In this document: positions 1 through 7,960 of the stretch, piece by piece
Numbering within the stretch: the stretch's first letter is position 1
Layout: each line of letters opens with the position of its first letter
Assembly: GCA_041390365.1 (NCBI GenBank)
Contig: JAWKQB010000002.1
Span: 500,001 to 564,000 of the forward strand
Direction: 5' to 3'
Source of the DNA: Syntrophotaleaceae bacterium
GTDB lineage: Bacteria; Desulfobacterota; Desulfuromonadia; Desulfuromonadales; Syntrophotaleaceae
DNA: 64,000 nucleotides
Translations under genes and position numbers: made by a program
The notes under the pieces: generated by a model
Seen by the model: only the letters and a program-made list of their open reading frames with translations
Database searches by the model: none
Told to the model about the DNA's origin: nothing

Positions 1-1
1 C

Positions 2-687
2 AGTCCCCAAGGCGGGGTCATCAGCCCCTTCATCGCCAACGTCTACCTCGATGCCTTCGACCAGTTCATGAAGAGTCGGGGGTATCGAATCGTCCGCTAT
101 GCGGACGATATTCTGATCCTCACCCGCTCGAAAAGCGCGGCACACCATGCCCTCAAGGTGGCAAGAGAATACCTGGAAAGGAGCTTCGCCTTACCGTCAA
201 TGAACAAAAAAGTCGCATCGTCTCCAGCTTCGAGGGCGTCAGCTATCTTGGCGTCACGATCCACACCAAGTACACCCGGATCAAGCGAGAGAAGGTGCGC
301 GAGTTCAAGGACAAGGTGAAGAAAATCACCCAGCGCAACTCGCCAGTCAACCTGGCCAAGGTCATTGCCGACCTGAATCCGGTGATACGCGGGTTTGCCA
401 ACTACTTCCGAGTGGCCAACTGCCGCAAAGAGTTTGGAGCGCTGATGCAGTGGATCAGAAGGCGCCTGCGAGCCAAGCAGTTGAGACAGTGGAAAAAGCC
501 CCAAAGGCTGCACCGCAGATTGAGACAGCTTGGCTATCAGGGGGAGTTCAAGGCAATAAAGATGAACTCTTGGTGCAATGCCGCCAGCAATCTGGCTAAC
601 TACGCCATTCCCAACAGCTATTTAAGGGAATTGGGTCTTTTTGAGATGGCTTCGGTACAAACCGGATACCTGCCTCAGGACTACTGA
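2..687 (+). pseudogene. ltrA: Group II intron reverse transcriptase/maturase, 5'-truncated by window edge and frameshifted
   Basis: Reading from base 2 gives the RT core with a PQGGVISP-type motif, then the catalytic YADD (about 110-121). The frame then needs one extra base near 176-181: the run GGAAAG should be GGAAAAG. After that correction translation continues through the RT thumb and maturase X domain to the stop at 685-687. As written, the product stops at 319 in the first frame. The stop lies just upstream of intron domain V, the expected place for an intron-encoded protein in domain IV. The family reverse-splices intron RNA into DNA and acts as a maturase. The one-base loss lies in an A-run, so an assembly error is possible. 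Confidence 0.85.
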
Positions 688-703
688 GAGAAAGAAAAGA
701 CAG

Positions 704-783
704 GAGCCGTGTACGAGGCCCGTACGCACGGTTCTGTGAGAGGGATGAGGCGAACCTGATCAGTTCGCCTCACCCTACTCGAT
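704..783 (+). ncRNA. Group II intron domains V and VI, 3' end of the intron
   Basis: Bases 704-734 form the domain V hairpin: GAGCCGT pairs with ACGGTTC and carries the AGC catalytic triad at 705-707. Bases 741-776 form domain VI: AGGG/CCCT and GAGGCGAAC/GTTCGCCTC around a 7-base loop, leaving A772 unpaired as the likely branch point. The intron should end a few bases later, about 778-783. The ribozyme core appears intact although its protein is broken. Confidence 0.8.
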
Positions 784-802
784 TTGGTTATGTCTTAAGC
801 AC

Positions 803-843
803 AAAAAAAAGACGCGCCGTCAGGAGGGAAAGTCCGGCGCGCC
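803..843 (-). terminator. Intrinsic terminator of the candidate sRNA
   Basis: Minus-strand GGCGCGCCG (843-835) pairs with CGGCGCGTC (819-811) around a 15-base loop, followed by eight T (810-803). Confidence 0.8.
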
Positions 844-875
844 AAGGCGATTTATGAGCAGGATCCTGTATCGCT
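803..875 (-). ncRNA. Candidate small RNA with a C-rich (anti-Shine-Dalgarno) terminator loop
   Basis: About 73 nt lie between a promoter-like element (882-910) and an intrinsic terminator (803-843), with no credible ORF. The predicted RNA starts near 875 and folds a short GCGAT/ATCGC stem containing AGGATCCT. It ends in a GC-rich hairpin followed by eight U. The terminator loop contains UUUCCCUCCUGA, whose CCCUCCU is complementary to a Shine-Dalgarno sequence. Unpaired C-rich loops of this kind are known from trans-acting sRNAs in other bacteria. I do not recognise it as a named RNA family. Confidence 0.55.
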
Positions 876-881
876 ATCAAA

Positions 882-910
882 ATAATACCATAAGAGTTAT
901 AAATTGACAA
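882..910 (-). promoter_or_regulatory. Sigma70-type promoter of the candidate sRNA
   Basis: On the minus strand TTGTCA (910-905) is followed by 17 bases and TATTAT (887-882), close to consensus with optimal spacing. The predicted start is near 875. Confidence 0.6.
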
Positions 911-989
911 CTCCCAGCCCGGTCCTCTAACCCGCCAACTCCGGTTCGGAGACAGGACAAGGATTGCCGTAATAGACTCACTTTGACCA

Positions 990-1026
990 AAGAGAAAGGG
1001 CACCTAGAAATTGCTTCTAAGTGCCC
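990..1026 (-). terminator. Terminator-like hairpin downstream of tRNA-Thr
   Basis: GGGCACTTAGAA / TTCTAGGTGCCC forms a 12-bp stem with one G-U pair in minus-strand RNA, followed by TTTCTCTTT. Plus-strand reading is also followed by a T-run, so it may work in both directions. Confidence 0.6.
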
Positions 1027-1036
1027 GTATTTTTTC

Positions 1037-1112
<76 letters not shown>

Positions 1113-1132
1113 AAAAGCATTTGAAGTCCATC

Positions 1133-1161
1133 TATTTAGCTCAAAACCGAGAGGATGTCAA
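1133..1161 (-). promoter_or_regulatory. Promoter of tRNA-Thr
   Basis: Minus-strand TTGACA (1161-1156), a 17-base spacer and TAAATA (1138-1133) lie about 20 bases upstream of the tRNA 5' end. Confidence 0.65.
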
Positions 1162-1273
1162 TCTCTTTACTGGATAGGCAGTCGCTTGTTTTTGCCCTTG
1201 GCAAAAGGTATCCAATTTGCAGACTGAGTCGGAGAACCCGTTCGGCTGTTGCTGATGTCATTGCAGGTTTCCT

Positions 1274-3673
1274 TTGCCATGGAGAACCCTCTTGAGTCTT
1301 CGCCTTCGGACCCTCCTCGTTATTGCAGCTACCTTGGCAGCTCTGTTCACAGCTCTCTATTCTGCTTCCTCGACGATTCTTGTTAAGGGATTTTCTATGC
1401 TCGAACAGCAGGAGGTTCAACGGCAAATTGCTCGTGGGCGAAAGGCTATAGACATCTTGACGGGGGAAATACTCAAACATGTGGTCGACTGGGCCTCGTG
1501 GGATGATAGCTATTCCTTTATGGAAAATGGAAACCGGGAATATATCCGTTCCAATTGTTCCTCCAGCACCTTTTCCAACCTCGATTTCGATCTTTTTCTC
1601 TATTTTCGCACTGACGGATCTCTTTTTGCCGGTTTTGCCCTTGACGACAAGGGCGAGGTAGTCACCCCGTCAGCGGATCTTGTTTCCCAAATCCAGAAGG
1701 ACCCCAGATTGGGCTCGGTCCCGGAAGATTGGTCTCCCGTAAACGGCGTCGTTCTAGTCAAAGGGCAACCTTTACTCGTGGCCGCGGCCCCCATTCTGAC
1801 CAGTGAAGGGGAAGGCCCGGTTCGCGGAATTCTGCTTATGGGGCGCTATCTTTCTTCTTCCCGATTATGGGAGGCTGCTGCTTCCGCAAATTTATCTATG
1901 TCCTTGGTTTCTTCACAGGACAAACCTTCGTCCCTTAGCTTCGAGCAGTCGGAGGTGATCCGGGTGGAGGATGTTGATAATATTTCCGGATATTTCCTGC
2001 TGCTTGACGGTTTGGGTCGAGAAGTCGCCACCATTCGTGTTCCTGTCGATCGCTGGATTTTTCGGCAGGGAAGGGTCAGCCAGAAATATCTACTGCTGAA
2101 CCTGCTGGTTTCGGGAATCGTGGTTGTAGTGGCGATGCTTTTGCTTGTAAACCGCCTTGTTCTCGCCAGACTGGCCAGGATGAACAACTGCGTCCTGCAG
2201 ATACGTAATTCCGGGGATCTGAATCTCCGCTTGCCCGTCAAGGGCGAAGATGAACTGGAGAACCTGGCTGTCTCCATCAATGAGACCTTGGATTCATTGC
2301 GGGATACCCAGGAAACTTTGCGTTATGATGCTCTTCACGACCCTCTGACCCGACTTGCCAATCGCTCCCTGCTTTTCAAATGTATTTCAGAAAACTTGGA
2401 ACAAGTCCGGCAAGGTGCGGACTGGACATTTGCCGTTCTCCTTATCGATATCGACCATTTCAAACTGATCAATGACAGTTTCGGTCATATTGCAGGGGAC
2501 GAACTTCTGGTTATGGCGGCCAATCGGCTCGGCCTTTATTTCCGGAAAGAGGATATGCTTGCCCGTTTGGGTGGGGACGAATTCGCCGTTCTGCTCCATC
2601 GGCTTGCCGATGCCAATGAGGCCGTGGATCTTGCCAAAGGGCTACTGAATCATTTGAAGGAACCTATGGTTTGGGAAGGGCATCGACTGTTTTTATCCGC
2701 AAGTATCGGCATCGCGATGGGGCTTGAACGCTATTCCGAACCGGAACAGTTGCTGCGGGATGCCGATACTGCCATGTATCAGGTCAAACAGGGCGGTAGA
2801 AACGGTTTCGCACTTTTCAACGCTTGCATGCACGAAAGGGTCGTTGAGCGCCTGACCCTGCACAACCATCTGCGAGGGGCGGGACGGCGCGGAGAGCTCC
2901 TGGTCTACTATCAGCCCTTGTTTGAATTGGCTACAGGAAGGATTCACGGTTTTGAAGCCCTGGTGAGATGGAATCATCCTGATTTGGGTTTATTGACTCC
3001 GGATCGTTTTATCCCCCTTGCCGAAAGTGGGGGTTTCATGGGGGAGATCGACACCTGGGTGTTCGAAGAGGTCTGCCATCGGTTGGCCCGGTGGCAGGAT
3101 CAGTTCGGTATCGGACAATCCCTGGTTGTTTCCGTCAATCTGTCCTGCGTGCACGGTCAATTGCTTGACGTCATCCCGGCACTTTGTCAAATTCTTGCCC
3201 GCACCGGCATTCCTGGACGCTGCCTGGGGCTCGAAATTACCGAAAGTGCTCTTTCCGTTGCCAAAAAGGATTTGATTTGCCGGCTCGACGAACTTCGAAA
3301 GCTAGGGGTGCAGTTGTATCTGGACGATTTCGGCACGGGCTATTCCTCTTTGAGCCGCCTCTATCACATGCCCGTCGACCTGTTGAAGATCGACCGAACC
3401 TTCATCACTGAACTTGATTCAGGCAAAGGGGAAATCGTTAATGCCATTATCAGGATGGCCCATGGGCTGGGTCTGAAGGTGGTCGCAGAGGGGATCGAGT
3501 TCGAAAACCAGGCGACCCATCTGTTGCAGTGCGGCTGTGATTATGGCCAGGGTTTTCTTTATTCCCGGCCTCTGACTGAAGAGAATGCCACCCGATTGCT
3601 CGGCAATTTGAGTGGCAAGAAGATTGAATGGGGAGCGACTGACCGGGGCGAGGAAGCTTATTTGATGTCGTAA
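1274..3673 (+). CDS. Membrane-bound CHASE4-like/HAMP/GGDEF/EAL cyclic-di-GMP protein
   Basis: This 799-aa protein is predicted to make and/or degrade c-di-GMP at the inner membrane. A first TM helix (about 9-32) is followed by a periplasmic sensor region (about 40-270) of CHASE4 type, a second TM helix (about 272-294), HAMP (about 297-345), GGDEF and EAL. The GGDEF signature is intact at 433-437. In the EAL domain E561-A-L, the DDFGTG motif (684-689), a Lys in LLKIDR and AEGIE are all present, so both activities are possible. The start is TTG at 1274, because an in-frame stop lies at 1253 and AGG precedes it by six bases. It is monocistronic, ending at a terminator convergent with hcp. Confidence 0.92.
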   Translation: MPWRTLLSLRLRTLLVIAATLAALFTALYSASSTILVKGFSMLEQQEVQRQIARGRKAIDILTGEILKHVVDWASWDDSYSFMENGNREYIRSNCSSSTFSNLDFDLFLYFRTDGSLFAGFALDDKGEVVTPSADLVSQIQKDPRLGSVPEDWSPVNGVVLVKGQPLLVAAAPILTSEGEGPVRGILLMGRYLSSSRLWEAAASANLSMSLVSSQDKPSSLSFEQSEVIRVEDVDNISGYFLLLDGLGREVATIRVPVDRWIFRQGRVSQKYLLLNLLVSGIVVVVAMLLLVNRLVLARLARMNNCVLQIRNSGDLNLRLPVKGEDELENLAVSINETLDSLRDTQETLRYDALHDPLTRLANRSLLFKCISENLEQVRQGADWTFAVLLIDIDHFKLINDSFGHIAGDELLVMAANRLGLYFRKEDMLARLGGDEFAVLLHRLADANEAVDLAKGLLNHLKEPMVWEGHRLFLSASIGIAMGLERYSEPEQLLRDADTAMYQVKQGGRNGFALFNACMHERVVERLTLHNHLRGAGRRGELLVYYQPLFELATGRIHGFEALVRWNHPDLGLLTPDRFIPLAESGGFMGEIDTWVFEEVCHRLARWQDQFGIGQSLVVSVNLSCVHGQLLDVIPALCQILARTGIPGRCLGLEITESALSVAKKDLICRLDELRKLGVQLYLDDFGTGYSSLSRLYHMPVDLLKIDRTFITELDSGKGEIVNAIIRMAHGLGLKVVAEGIEFENQATHLLQCGCDYGQGFLYSRPLTEENATRLLGNLSGKKIEWGATDRGEEAYLMS

Positions 3674-3710
3674 GAAGTGACAGGATTTGCGGCAGGCCGA
3701 TTCGGCAAAG

Positions 3711-3747
3711 AAAAGGCATGGCATCTTATCGAAGCCACGCCTTTTCT
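3711..3747. terminator. Bidirectional terminator between the GGDEF-EAL gene and hcp
   Basis: AAAGGCATGGC pairs with GCCACGCCTTT (one mismatch) around a 10-base loop and is flanked by A and T runs, so it can serve both converging genes. Confidence 0.75.
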
Positions 3748-3766
3748 TTCACTCACTCATCATTGA

Positions 3767-5437
3767 TCAGCCGAGGATCGCTTTAAGATCCTCTTCCGGA
3801 GTGCTGATCGGGGCGAGGTTGAAGTTCTCGACCAGGAAGTTCAGCACGTTGGGGGTGACGAAGGCCGGCAGGCTCGGGCCGATCTTGATGTTCTGGATCC
3901 CCAGGTGCAGCAGGGTCAGCAGGATCACCACCGCCTTCTGCTCGTACCAGGAGAGGATCAGGCTCAGCGGCAAATCATTGACCCCGCACTCGAAGGCATT
4001 CGCCAGAGCCACCGCGATCTGGATCGCGCTGTAGGCGTCGTTGCATTGGCCCACATCCAGCAGGCGCGGAATGCCGCCGATGTCGCCGAAGTCGAGCTTG
4101 TTGAAGCGGTACTTGCCGCAGGCCAGGGTCAGGATCACGCAGTCCTGGGGCACTTTTTCCGCGAACTCGGTGTAGTAGTTGCGGCCCGGCTTGGCGCCGT
4201 CGCAGCCGCCGATGAGGAAGAAGTGCTTCACTGCGCCGCCCTTGACCGCTTCGATGACCTTGTCGGCCACGCCGAGCACTGCATTGTGGCCGAAACCGAC
4301 CAGAATCTCCTTGCCCGGCGCTTCCGGCAGGTCGGGAGAGGCCAGGGCCTTGTCGATCACCGCCGAGAAATCCCAGCCGGTGATGTGCTTGACGCCGGGC
4401 CAGGCGGTGCAGCCCCAGGTGAACAGGCGGTCCTTGTAGCTGTCGGCCGGTTTCTGGATGCAGTTGGTGTTGAAGATGATGGCGCCGGGGAAATTGGGCA
4501 GTTCCTTGGCCTGATCCTGCCAGGCGCCGCCGTAGTTGCCGGCCAGGTGCTTGTACTTCTTCAGTCCGGGATAGCCGTGGGCCGGCAGCATTTCACTGTG
4601 GGTGTAGATGTTGATCCCCTTGCCCTCGGTCTGCTTGAGCAGCTCCTCGAGCATCTTCAGATCGTGGCCGGAGACCAGGATCCCCTTGCCGGCTTTGGTG
4701 CCGGTGTTGACCGGGGTCGGCACCGGATGGCCGTAGTTTTCCACGTGACCGGCGTTGAGCAGGCCCATGACGGTCAGGTTGTGCTTGCCGCACTCCATGG
4801 CCAGATTGACGTAGTCCATCAGGCCGAGGGTAGGATCGCAGGTGGCGGCCAGAGCGCGATGATAGAAGGCGAAGATTTCGTCATCGGTCTTGCCGAGAAT
4901 CTGGGCATGCTCGGAGTAGGCCGCCATCCCCTTGAGGCCATAGAGCAGGATCTCGATGGCCGAACGGACATCGGCATCCTGATGCAGGGTGTTGAGACCG
5001 TGCTCCTGGCCCTGCTTGACCGGGTCGGCGGCCAGCGTCCAGGCTTTCGGACCGTTCGGGGCATCACCGCCTGCGCCGAAAATGGCCTTGATCTTGTCGA
5101 AGAAGGAGTTGCCCTGCTCTTTGCCCCCCGCCTTGAGGAACAGATCCCGGGCCCGGTCCTTCATCTGCGCACACTCTTTGATCAATTGCTTCAGTCTGGC
5201 AGGATCGAAATCGACGTTGGTGACGGTGGCGAACAGGGCCTCGAGAACGAAATGATCGATCTGTTTGTCCTTCGCCCCCAGTTTGCGGGCTTCGTTGGCG
5301 TAGCAGGCCAGGCCGCGCAGGCCGTAGATCAGCTCATCCTGCAGGGCCGCCACTTCCGGCTGTTTGCCGCAGACTCCGCTTACGGTGCATCCTGTCCCCT
5401 TGGCTGCTTGCTCACATTGGTTGCAGAACATGCTCAT
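3767..5437 (-). CDS. hcp: Hybrid cluster protein (hydroxylamine / nitric oxide reductase)
   Basis: This 556-aa cytoplasmic Fe-S protein is of the Hcp (prismane) family, which reduces hydroxylamine in vitro and is linked to nitric oxide detoxification in vivo. The N-terminal cluster ligands are C5-X2-C8-X8-C17-X5-C23. Later Cys and His segments typical of the hybrid [4Fe-2O-2S] cluster are present (for example GGCDGAKPG, TLACGKYRFN, VGQCNDAYSA). A strong RBS, GGGAGG, precedes the ATG. No hcr reductase is adjacent. An exact FNR-type box lies 106 bases upstream with a matching -10, which fits control by an FNR/CRP-family regulator such as HcpR. Confidence 0.96.
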   Translation of the reverse strand: MSMFCNQCEQAAKGTGCTVSGVCGKQPEVAALQDELIYGLRGLACYANEARKLGAKDKQIDHFVLEALFATVTNVDFDPARLKQLIKECAQMKDRARDLFLKAGGKEQGNSFFDKIKAIFGAGGDAPNGPKAWTLAADPVKQGQEHGLNTLHQDADVRSAIEILLYGLKGMAAYSEHAQILGKTDDEIFAFYHRALAATCDPTLGLMDYVNLAMECGKHNLTVMGLLNAGHVENYGHPVPTPVNTGTKAGKGILVSGHDLKMLEELLKQTEGKGINIYTHSEMLPAHGYPGLKKYKHLAGNYGGAWQDQAKELPNFPGAIIFNTNCIQKPADSYKDRLFTWGCTAWPGVKHITGWDFSAVIDKALASPDLPEAPGKEILVGFGHNAVLGVADKVIEAVKGGAVKHFFLIGGCDGAKPGRNYYTEFAEKVPQDCVILTLACGKYRFNKLDFGDIGGIPRLLDVGQCNDAYSAIQIAVALANAFECGVNDLPLSLILSWYEQKAVVILLTLLHLGIQNIKIGPSLPAFVTPNVLNFLVENFNLAPISTPEEDLKAILG

Positions 5438-5514
5438 ACTTTCCTCCCTTGGTGATTGTTGTCGTTATGCTCAGCGCTCTTTAAAACGCTTAGTGGTGAC
5501 CGTTTCTTGAGCAC

Positions 5515-5556
5515 AGACTACGCTTTTTTTTGCCGGGGAAAGTTGATGGTGATCAA
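5515..5556 (-). promoter_or_regulatory. FNR/CRP-family box and -10 element of the hcp promoter
   Basis: TTGATGGTGATCAA (5543-5556) matches the FNR consensus TTGAT-N4-ATCAA exactly. On the minus strand TAGTCT (5520-5515) sits where a -10 would be if the box were centred near -41.5, the class II activator position. That gives a start near 5508 and a leader of about 70 bases before hcp. The cognate regulator is not in this window. Confidence 0.65.
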
Positions 5557-5626
5557 TTTAGGTGGTTTTTGCGGGAGCTGTTGAGAATATGCGGGAGCAT
5601 ATATTGGAAAAGAACGGGACGCCTGA

Positions 5627-6358
5627 TCAGGCGCGTGTGAATTTGGATTCAAGCAAACGGCGCAGGGTTTGAACCAGTTGTTCCTGCAGTTGTACCCAGG
5701 ATCCACTTCCCGAGAGGGGATAGCGCTGGTTGATTTCCAGTTCGATGCCCAGGTAATCTTCGGCCGAAAAACGTTTGCGCAGGGCGGTCACCAAGGCATC
5801 CGCGTTTCCCTTGTAGGGGTAGTTGCGACGGATTCTGAGGGTCGGATCGATTCGGTACAGTTCCGTTTGCCAGGCCAGGCAGAAGACTTTTTCTTCAGAA
5901 CGCTTCGGGTCGTAGAGAAGACCGAGGCCGGCGTTGCGAATTTCGCCGGAAAAAACCGGTGTAAAGGAATGAATCGAGAGATGCAGGGCACGACGACCGG
6001 AAGCGATGATGCCGGTGGCCATATCCGCAACCGCTCTCCAGTAGGGATCGTGGTAGCGGGCCAAGATATCTTTCTTATCCTCTGGAGAAAGATGACGGGA
6101 GATCTCCGAGAACAGGGTCCGGCTGCCCGAGGAGCGATTCAGGTCTATCAGCAGGCGGGTCACATCCGCTGAAATCAGCGGCGTTGCGAATTCGGCGGCG
6201 AGGAATTCGGCAAACGGCAAAATGCCGATGTCATAGCCTCGGTGGGTTTGCAGCAAAGGTTCAAACCCGTGGAACAGATGGCGGTATCTTTCGGGGACGC
6301 GGTTGCCGCCATGTTCACAACTGATCAGTATCTGCAAATCCTTTGTCACCGATTGCAA
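5627..6358 (-). CDS. N-formylglutamate amidohydrolase family protein
   Basis: This 243-aa protein shows ISCEHGGNRVP near the N-terminus, HRGYDIG, and a conserved TRLLIDLNRS segment, the family pattern of N-formylglutamate amidohydrolases (zinc-dependent; histidine degradation and related N-formyl or N-acyl substrates). No hut genes are nearby, so the substrate is uncertain. It lies upstream of hcp in the same orientation, but the 190-base gap holds hcp's own promoter, so the two are probably separate units. Confidence 0.8.
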   Translation of the reverse strand: MQSVTKDLQILISCEHGGNRVPERYRHLFHGFEPLLQTHRGYDIGILPFAEFLAAEFATPLISADVTRLLIDLNRSSGSRTLFSEISRHLSPEDKKDILARYHDPYWRAVADMATGIIASGRRALHLSIHSFTPVFSGEIRNAGLGLLYDPKRSEEKVFCLAWQTELYRIDPTLRIRRNYPYKGNADALVTALRKRFSAEDYLGIELEINQRYPLSGSGSWVQLQEQLVQTLRRLLESKFTRA

Positions 6359-6657
6359 TTTCCCCTGCTTTCTGTTTTCAAAAATTCCACCCTCGCGCCG
6401 AGCCGCTGAACCGGGTCTATCTGGTGACTGACCAGAAAAACATTCAGATTCCGCTGGAATTGTTCCTGTCGATTTTTACAGTGGATCGCTTACGGAATCA
6501 AGGGAATGATCCGGCTATTCCGACAGGGTTGCAGTCAATGATTCCTGTCCATTAGCGATCTTTATAAAGGCGACGATATCAAAAACTGTAATTCAGTAAA
6601 GAAAAGGGCCGGCATTCAGCCGCCCCTCTTTGGTGGTGCGAGGTTGTGTAGCTGTGA
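6359..6657. other. Intergenic region without a recognised gene
   Basis: About 300 bases lie between the amidohydrolase gene and the porin. A 70-codon plus-strand ORF (6343-6555) has no RBS and no recognisable motif. A GC hairpin near 6604-6632 is the only structured element. Confidence 0.4.
6604..6632 (-). terminator. Possible terminator of the porin gene
   Basis: GGGCCGGC and GCCGCCCC pair around ATTCA with one mismatch, flanked by A-rich and T-rich runs. It is located just past the porin stop. Confidence 0.4.
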
Positions 6658-7776
6658 TCAGAATTCGAAGGCGAGCTGGGCGGTAACCAGATCCCGCTCG
6701 TCGTCGTTCTCGAATTCGCCGTGCAGGTATTCGAGGGCCAGGGTGGTGTTTTCGAACAGGGCGTAGCTGGCCACGGCGCCGTACTGGGAGTCGGGGAGCA
6801 GGCCGCCCAGGTCGTCGCCGCCTTCGTATTTGGCTGCCAGGGTCAGGGCGTCGGTCACCGCGCAGCCGATTTCGAAGTTCCAGGTTTTGGGTTCGAGGGC
6901 TTCCCCTTCGTCGAAGGCCAGTTCGCCAGCTTCGAACTCATCGAGGGCTCCGAGGTATTCGGCAATCAGAGTCCATCGCTCGTTCAGGGTGGCGGTGAGG
7001 AAGGCGTTGATGCCGTCGACCTTGTCCGCAATGCCGTCAACGGCTATTTCATCGGTCAGCACGTCGCTGTCGGCAATGTTGGAGATCCAGGACGCGCCGG
7101 CAGCCAGGGCCAGGCCGGGAACGGCTTCCTCAGGCAGAGTGAAGACAGCGCCGGCGACGAAGCTGTCGATATGATCGTCCTTCCCCGCCTCGTCGATGTC
7201 GCCATTGAAGACGCCGAAGGAGAGTTCGACCATCTCGTTGGCGTAGCCGATTACGGCCGCCGATTCGCGGGTTTCACCCAGTTCCAGCGTGTTGGGATCG
7301 CTGATGAAATGGGTATCGAATTTGCCGAAGGGCACGTACATCTTGCCGGCCTGCAGGTAAAGGGGCAGTACGTCCTCGCCGTCGAGGCGGATGTAGGCTT
7401 CGTCCACGTCCAGGGGCTCGGTGTCGTCCTCTTCCCACAGCAGCAGCACATGGCCGCTGACATGCTTGATGAAATCGACGTCGATGCCGAGTTCCACCGT
7501 GGCCAGGGTCAGATCGCTGGAGTCTTCGTCCTCGACGGCGGGGTCGTCGAAGTCGATATCCTCATAACCGGCTTCCACTTCGATCAGGCCGGCAATGCTG
7601 ATCCGGTCGAGCCAGCGGCCCAGGCCGTCCTTTTCCTCCATCTTTTTTTCCAGTATTTCGATTCTCTCCGACAGACCGAGTGTCTTCGACGACTCCACGG
7701 CGAGAGACACCCCCGGAACAGCCAGTCCAAGGCTCAAAGCCAGCACTATGACCCACCCTTTGATGGTTTTTTTCAT
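6658..7776 (-). CDS. LbtU-type outer-membrane porin
   Basis: This protein of about 372 aa has a signal peptide (MKKTIKGW... through about residue 27), a short coiled-coil segment (SERIEILEKKMEEKDG) and then alternating amphipathic strands ending in the terminal Phe typical of outer-membrane barrels (LAFEF). The organisation matches the LbtU siderophore-porin family seen in Geobacter relatives. I chose ATG 7776 over the in-frame ATG at 7800 because AGAGGAGA lies eight bases before it. It is highly acidic (many Asp/Glu in loops). It lies just downstream of the feo genes on the same strand, so a role in iron uptake is plausible but inferred. Confidence 0.8.
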   Translation of the reverse strand: MKKTIKGWVIVLALSLGLAVPGVSLAVESSKTLGLSERIEILEKKMEEKDGLGRWLDRISIAGLIEVEAGYEDIDFDDPAVEDEDSSDLTLATVELGIDVDFIKHVSGHVLLLWEEDDTEPLDVDEAYIRLDGEDVLPLYLQAGKMYVPFGKFDTHFISDPNTLELGETRESAAVIGYANEMVELSFGVFNGDIDEAGKDDHIDSFVAGAVFTLPEEAVPGLALAAGASWISNIADSDVLTDEIAVDGIADKVDGINAFLTATLNERWTLIAEYLGALDEFEAGELAFDEGEALEPKTWNFEIGCAVTDALTLAAKYEGGDDLGGLLPDSQYGAVASYALFENTTLALEYLHGEFENDDERDLVTAQLAFEF

Positions 7777-7801
7777 TATTGTCTCCTCTGAAGAATGCAT
7801 T

Positions 7802-7954
7802 TCAACTCTTCTCCTTCTGATTTAAAGGGTTATTGCGGCTGCAGCAACCACCGCCGCAGCAATTTTTTTCCGGTGCCCTGAATTTTTTCCACACATGCCG
7901 TGTGACGAGCAGGGCTGCAGTCAAAACGATTGCGGTCACCAGTACCGTTTCCAT
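7802..7954 (-). CDS. FeoB-associated Cys-rich small membrane protein
   Basis: This 50-aa ORF begins METVLVTAIVL, has one TM helix (about 3-18), a basic stretch (HVWKKFR) and a C-terminal CCGGGCC cluster. That is the usual arrangement of the small Cys-rich membrane proteins encoded after feoB. Its ATG is six bases after the feoB stop, and CGGAG lies upstream. It presumably acts with FeoB in ferrous iron transport; no mechanism is established. It is short enough to be missed by common ORF cut-offs. Confidence 0.85.
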   Translation of the reverse strand: METVLVTAIVLTAALLVTRHVWKKFRAPEKNCCGGGCCSRNNPLNQKEKS

Positions 7955-7960
7955 GACAGA

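Noticed and set aside
788..1003. 71-codon minus-strand ORF over the sRNA and its promoter
   Set aside because: No RBS or family features; the promoter, terminator and loop structure fit an RNA better.
3905..5455. 516-codon open frame antisense to hcp
   Set aside because: It mirrors the hcp codons, has low-complexity content and no motif; a shadow of the GC-rich hcp gene.
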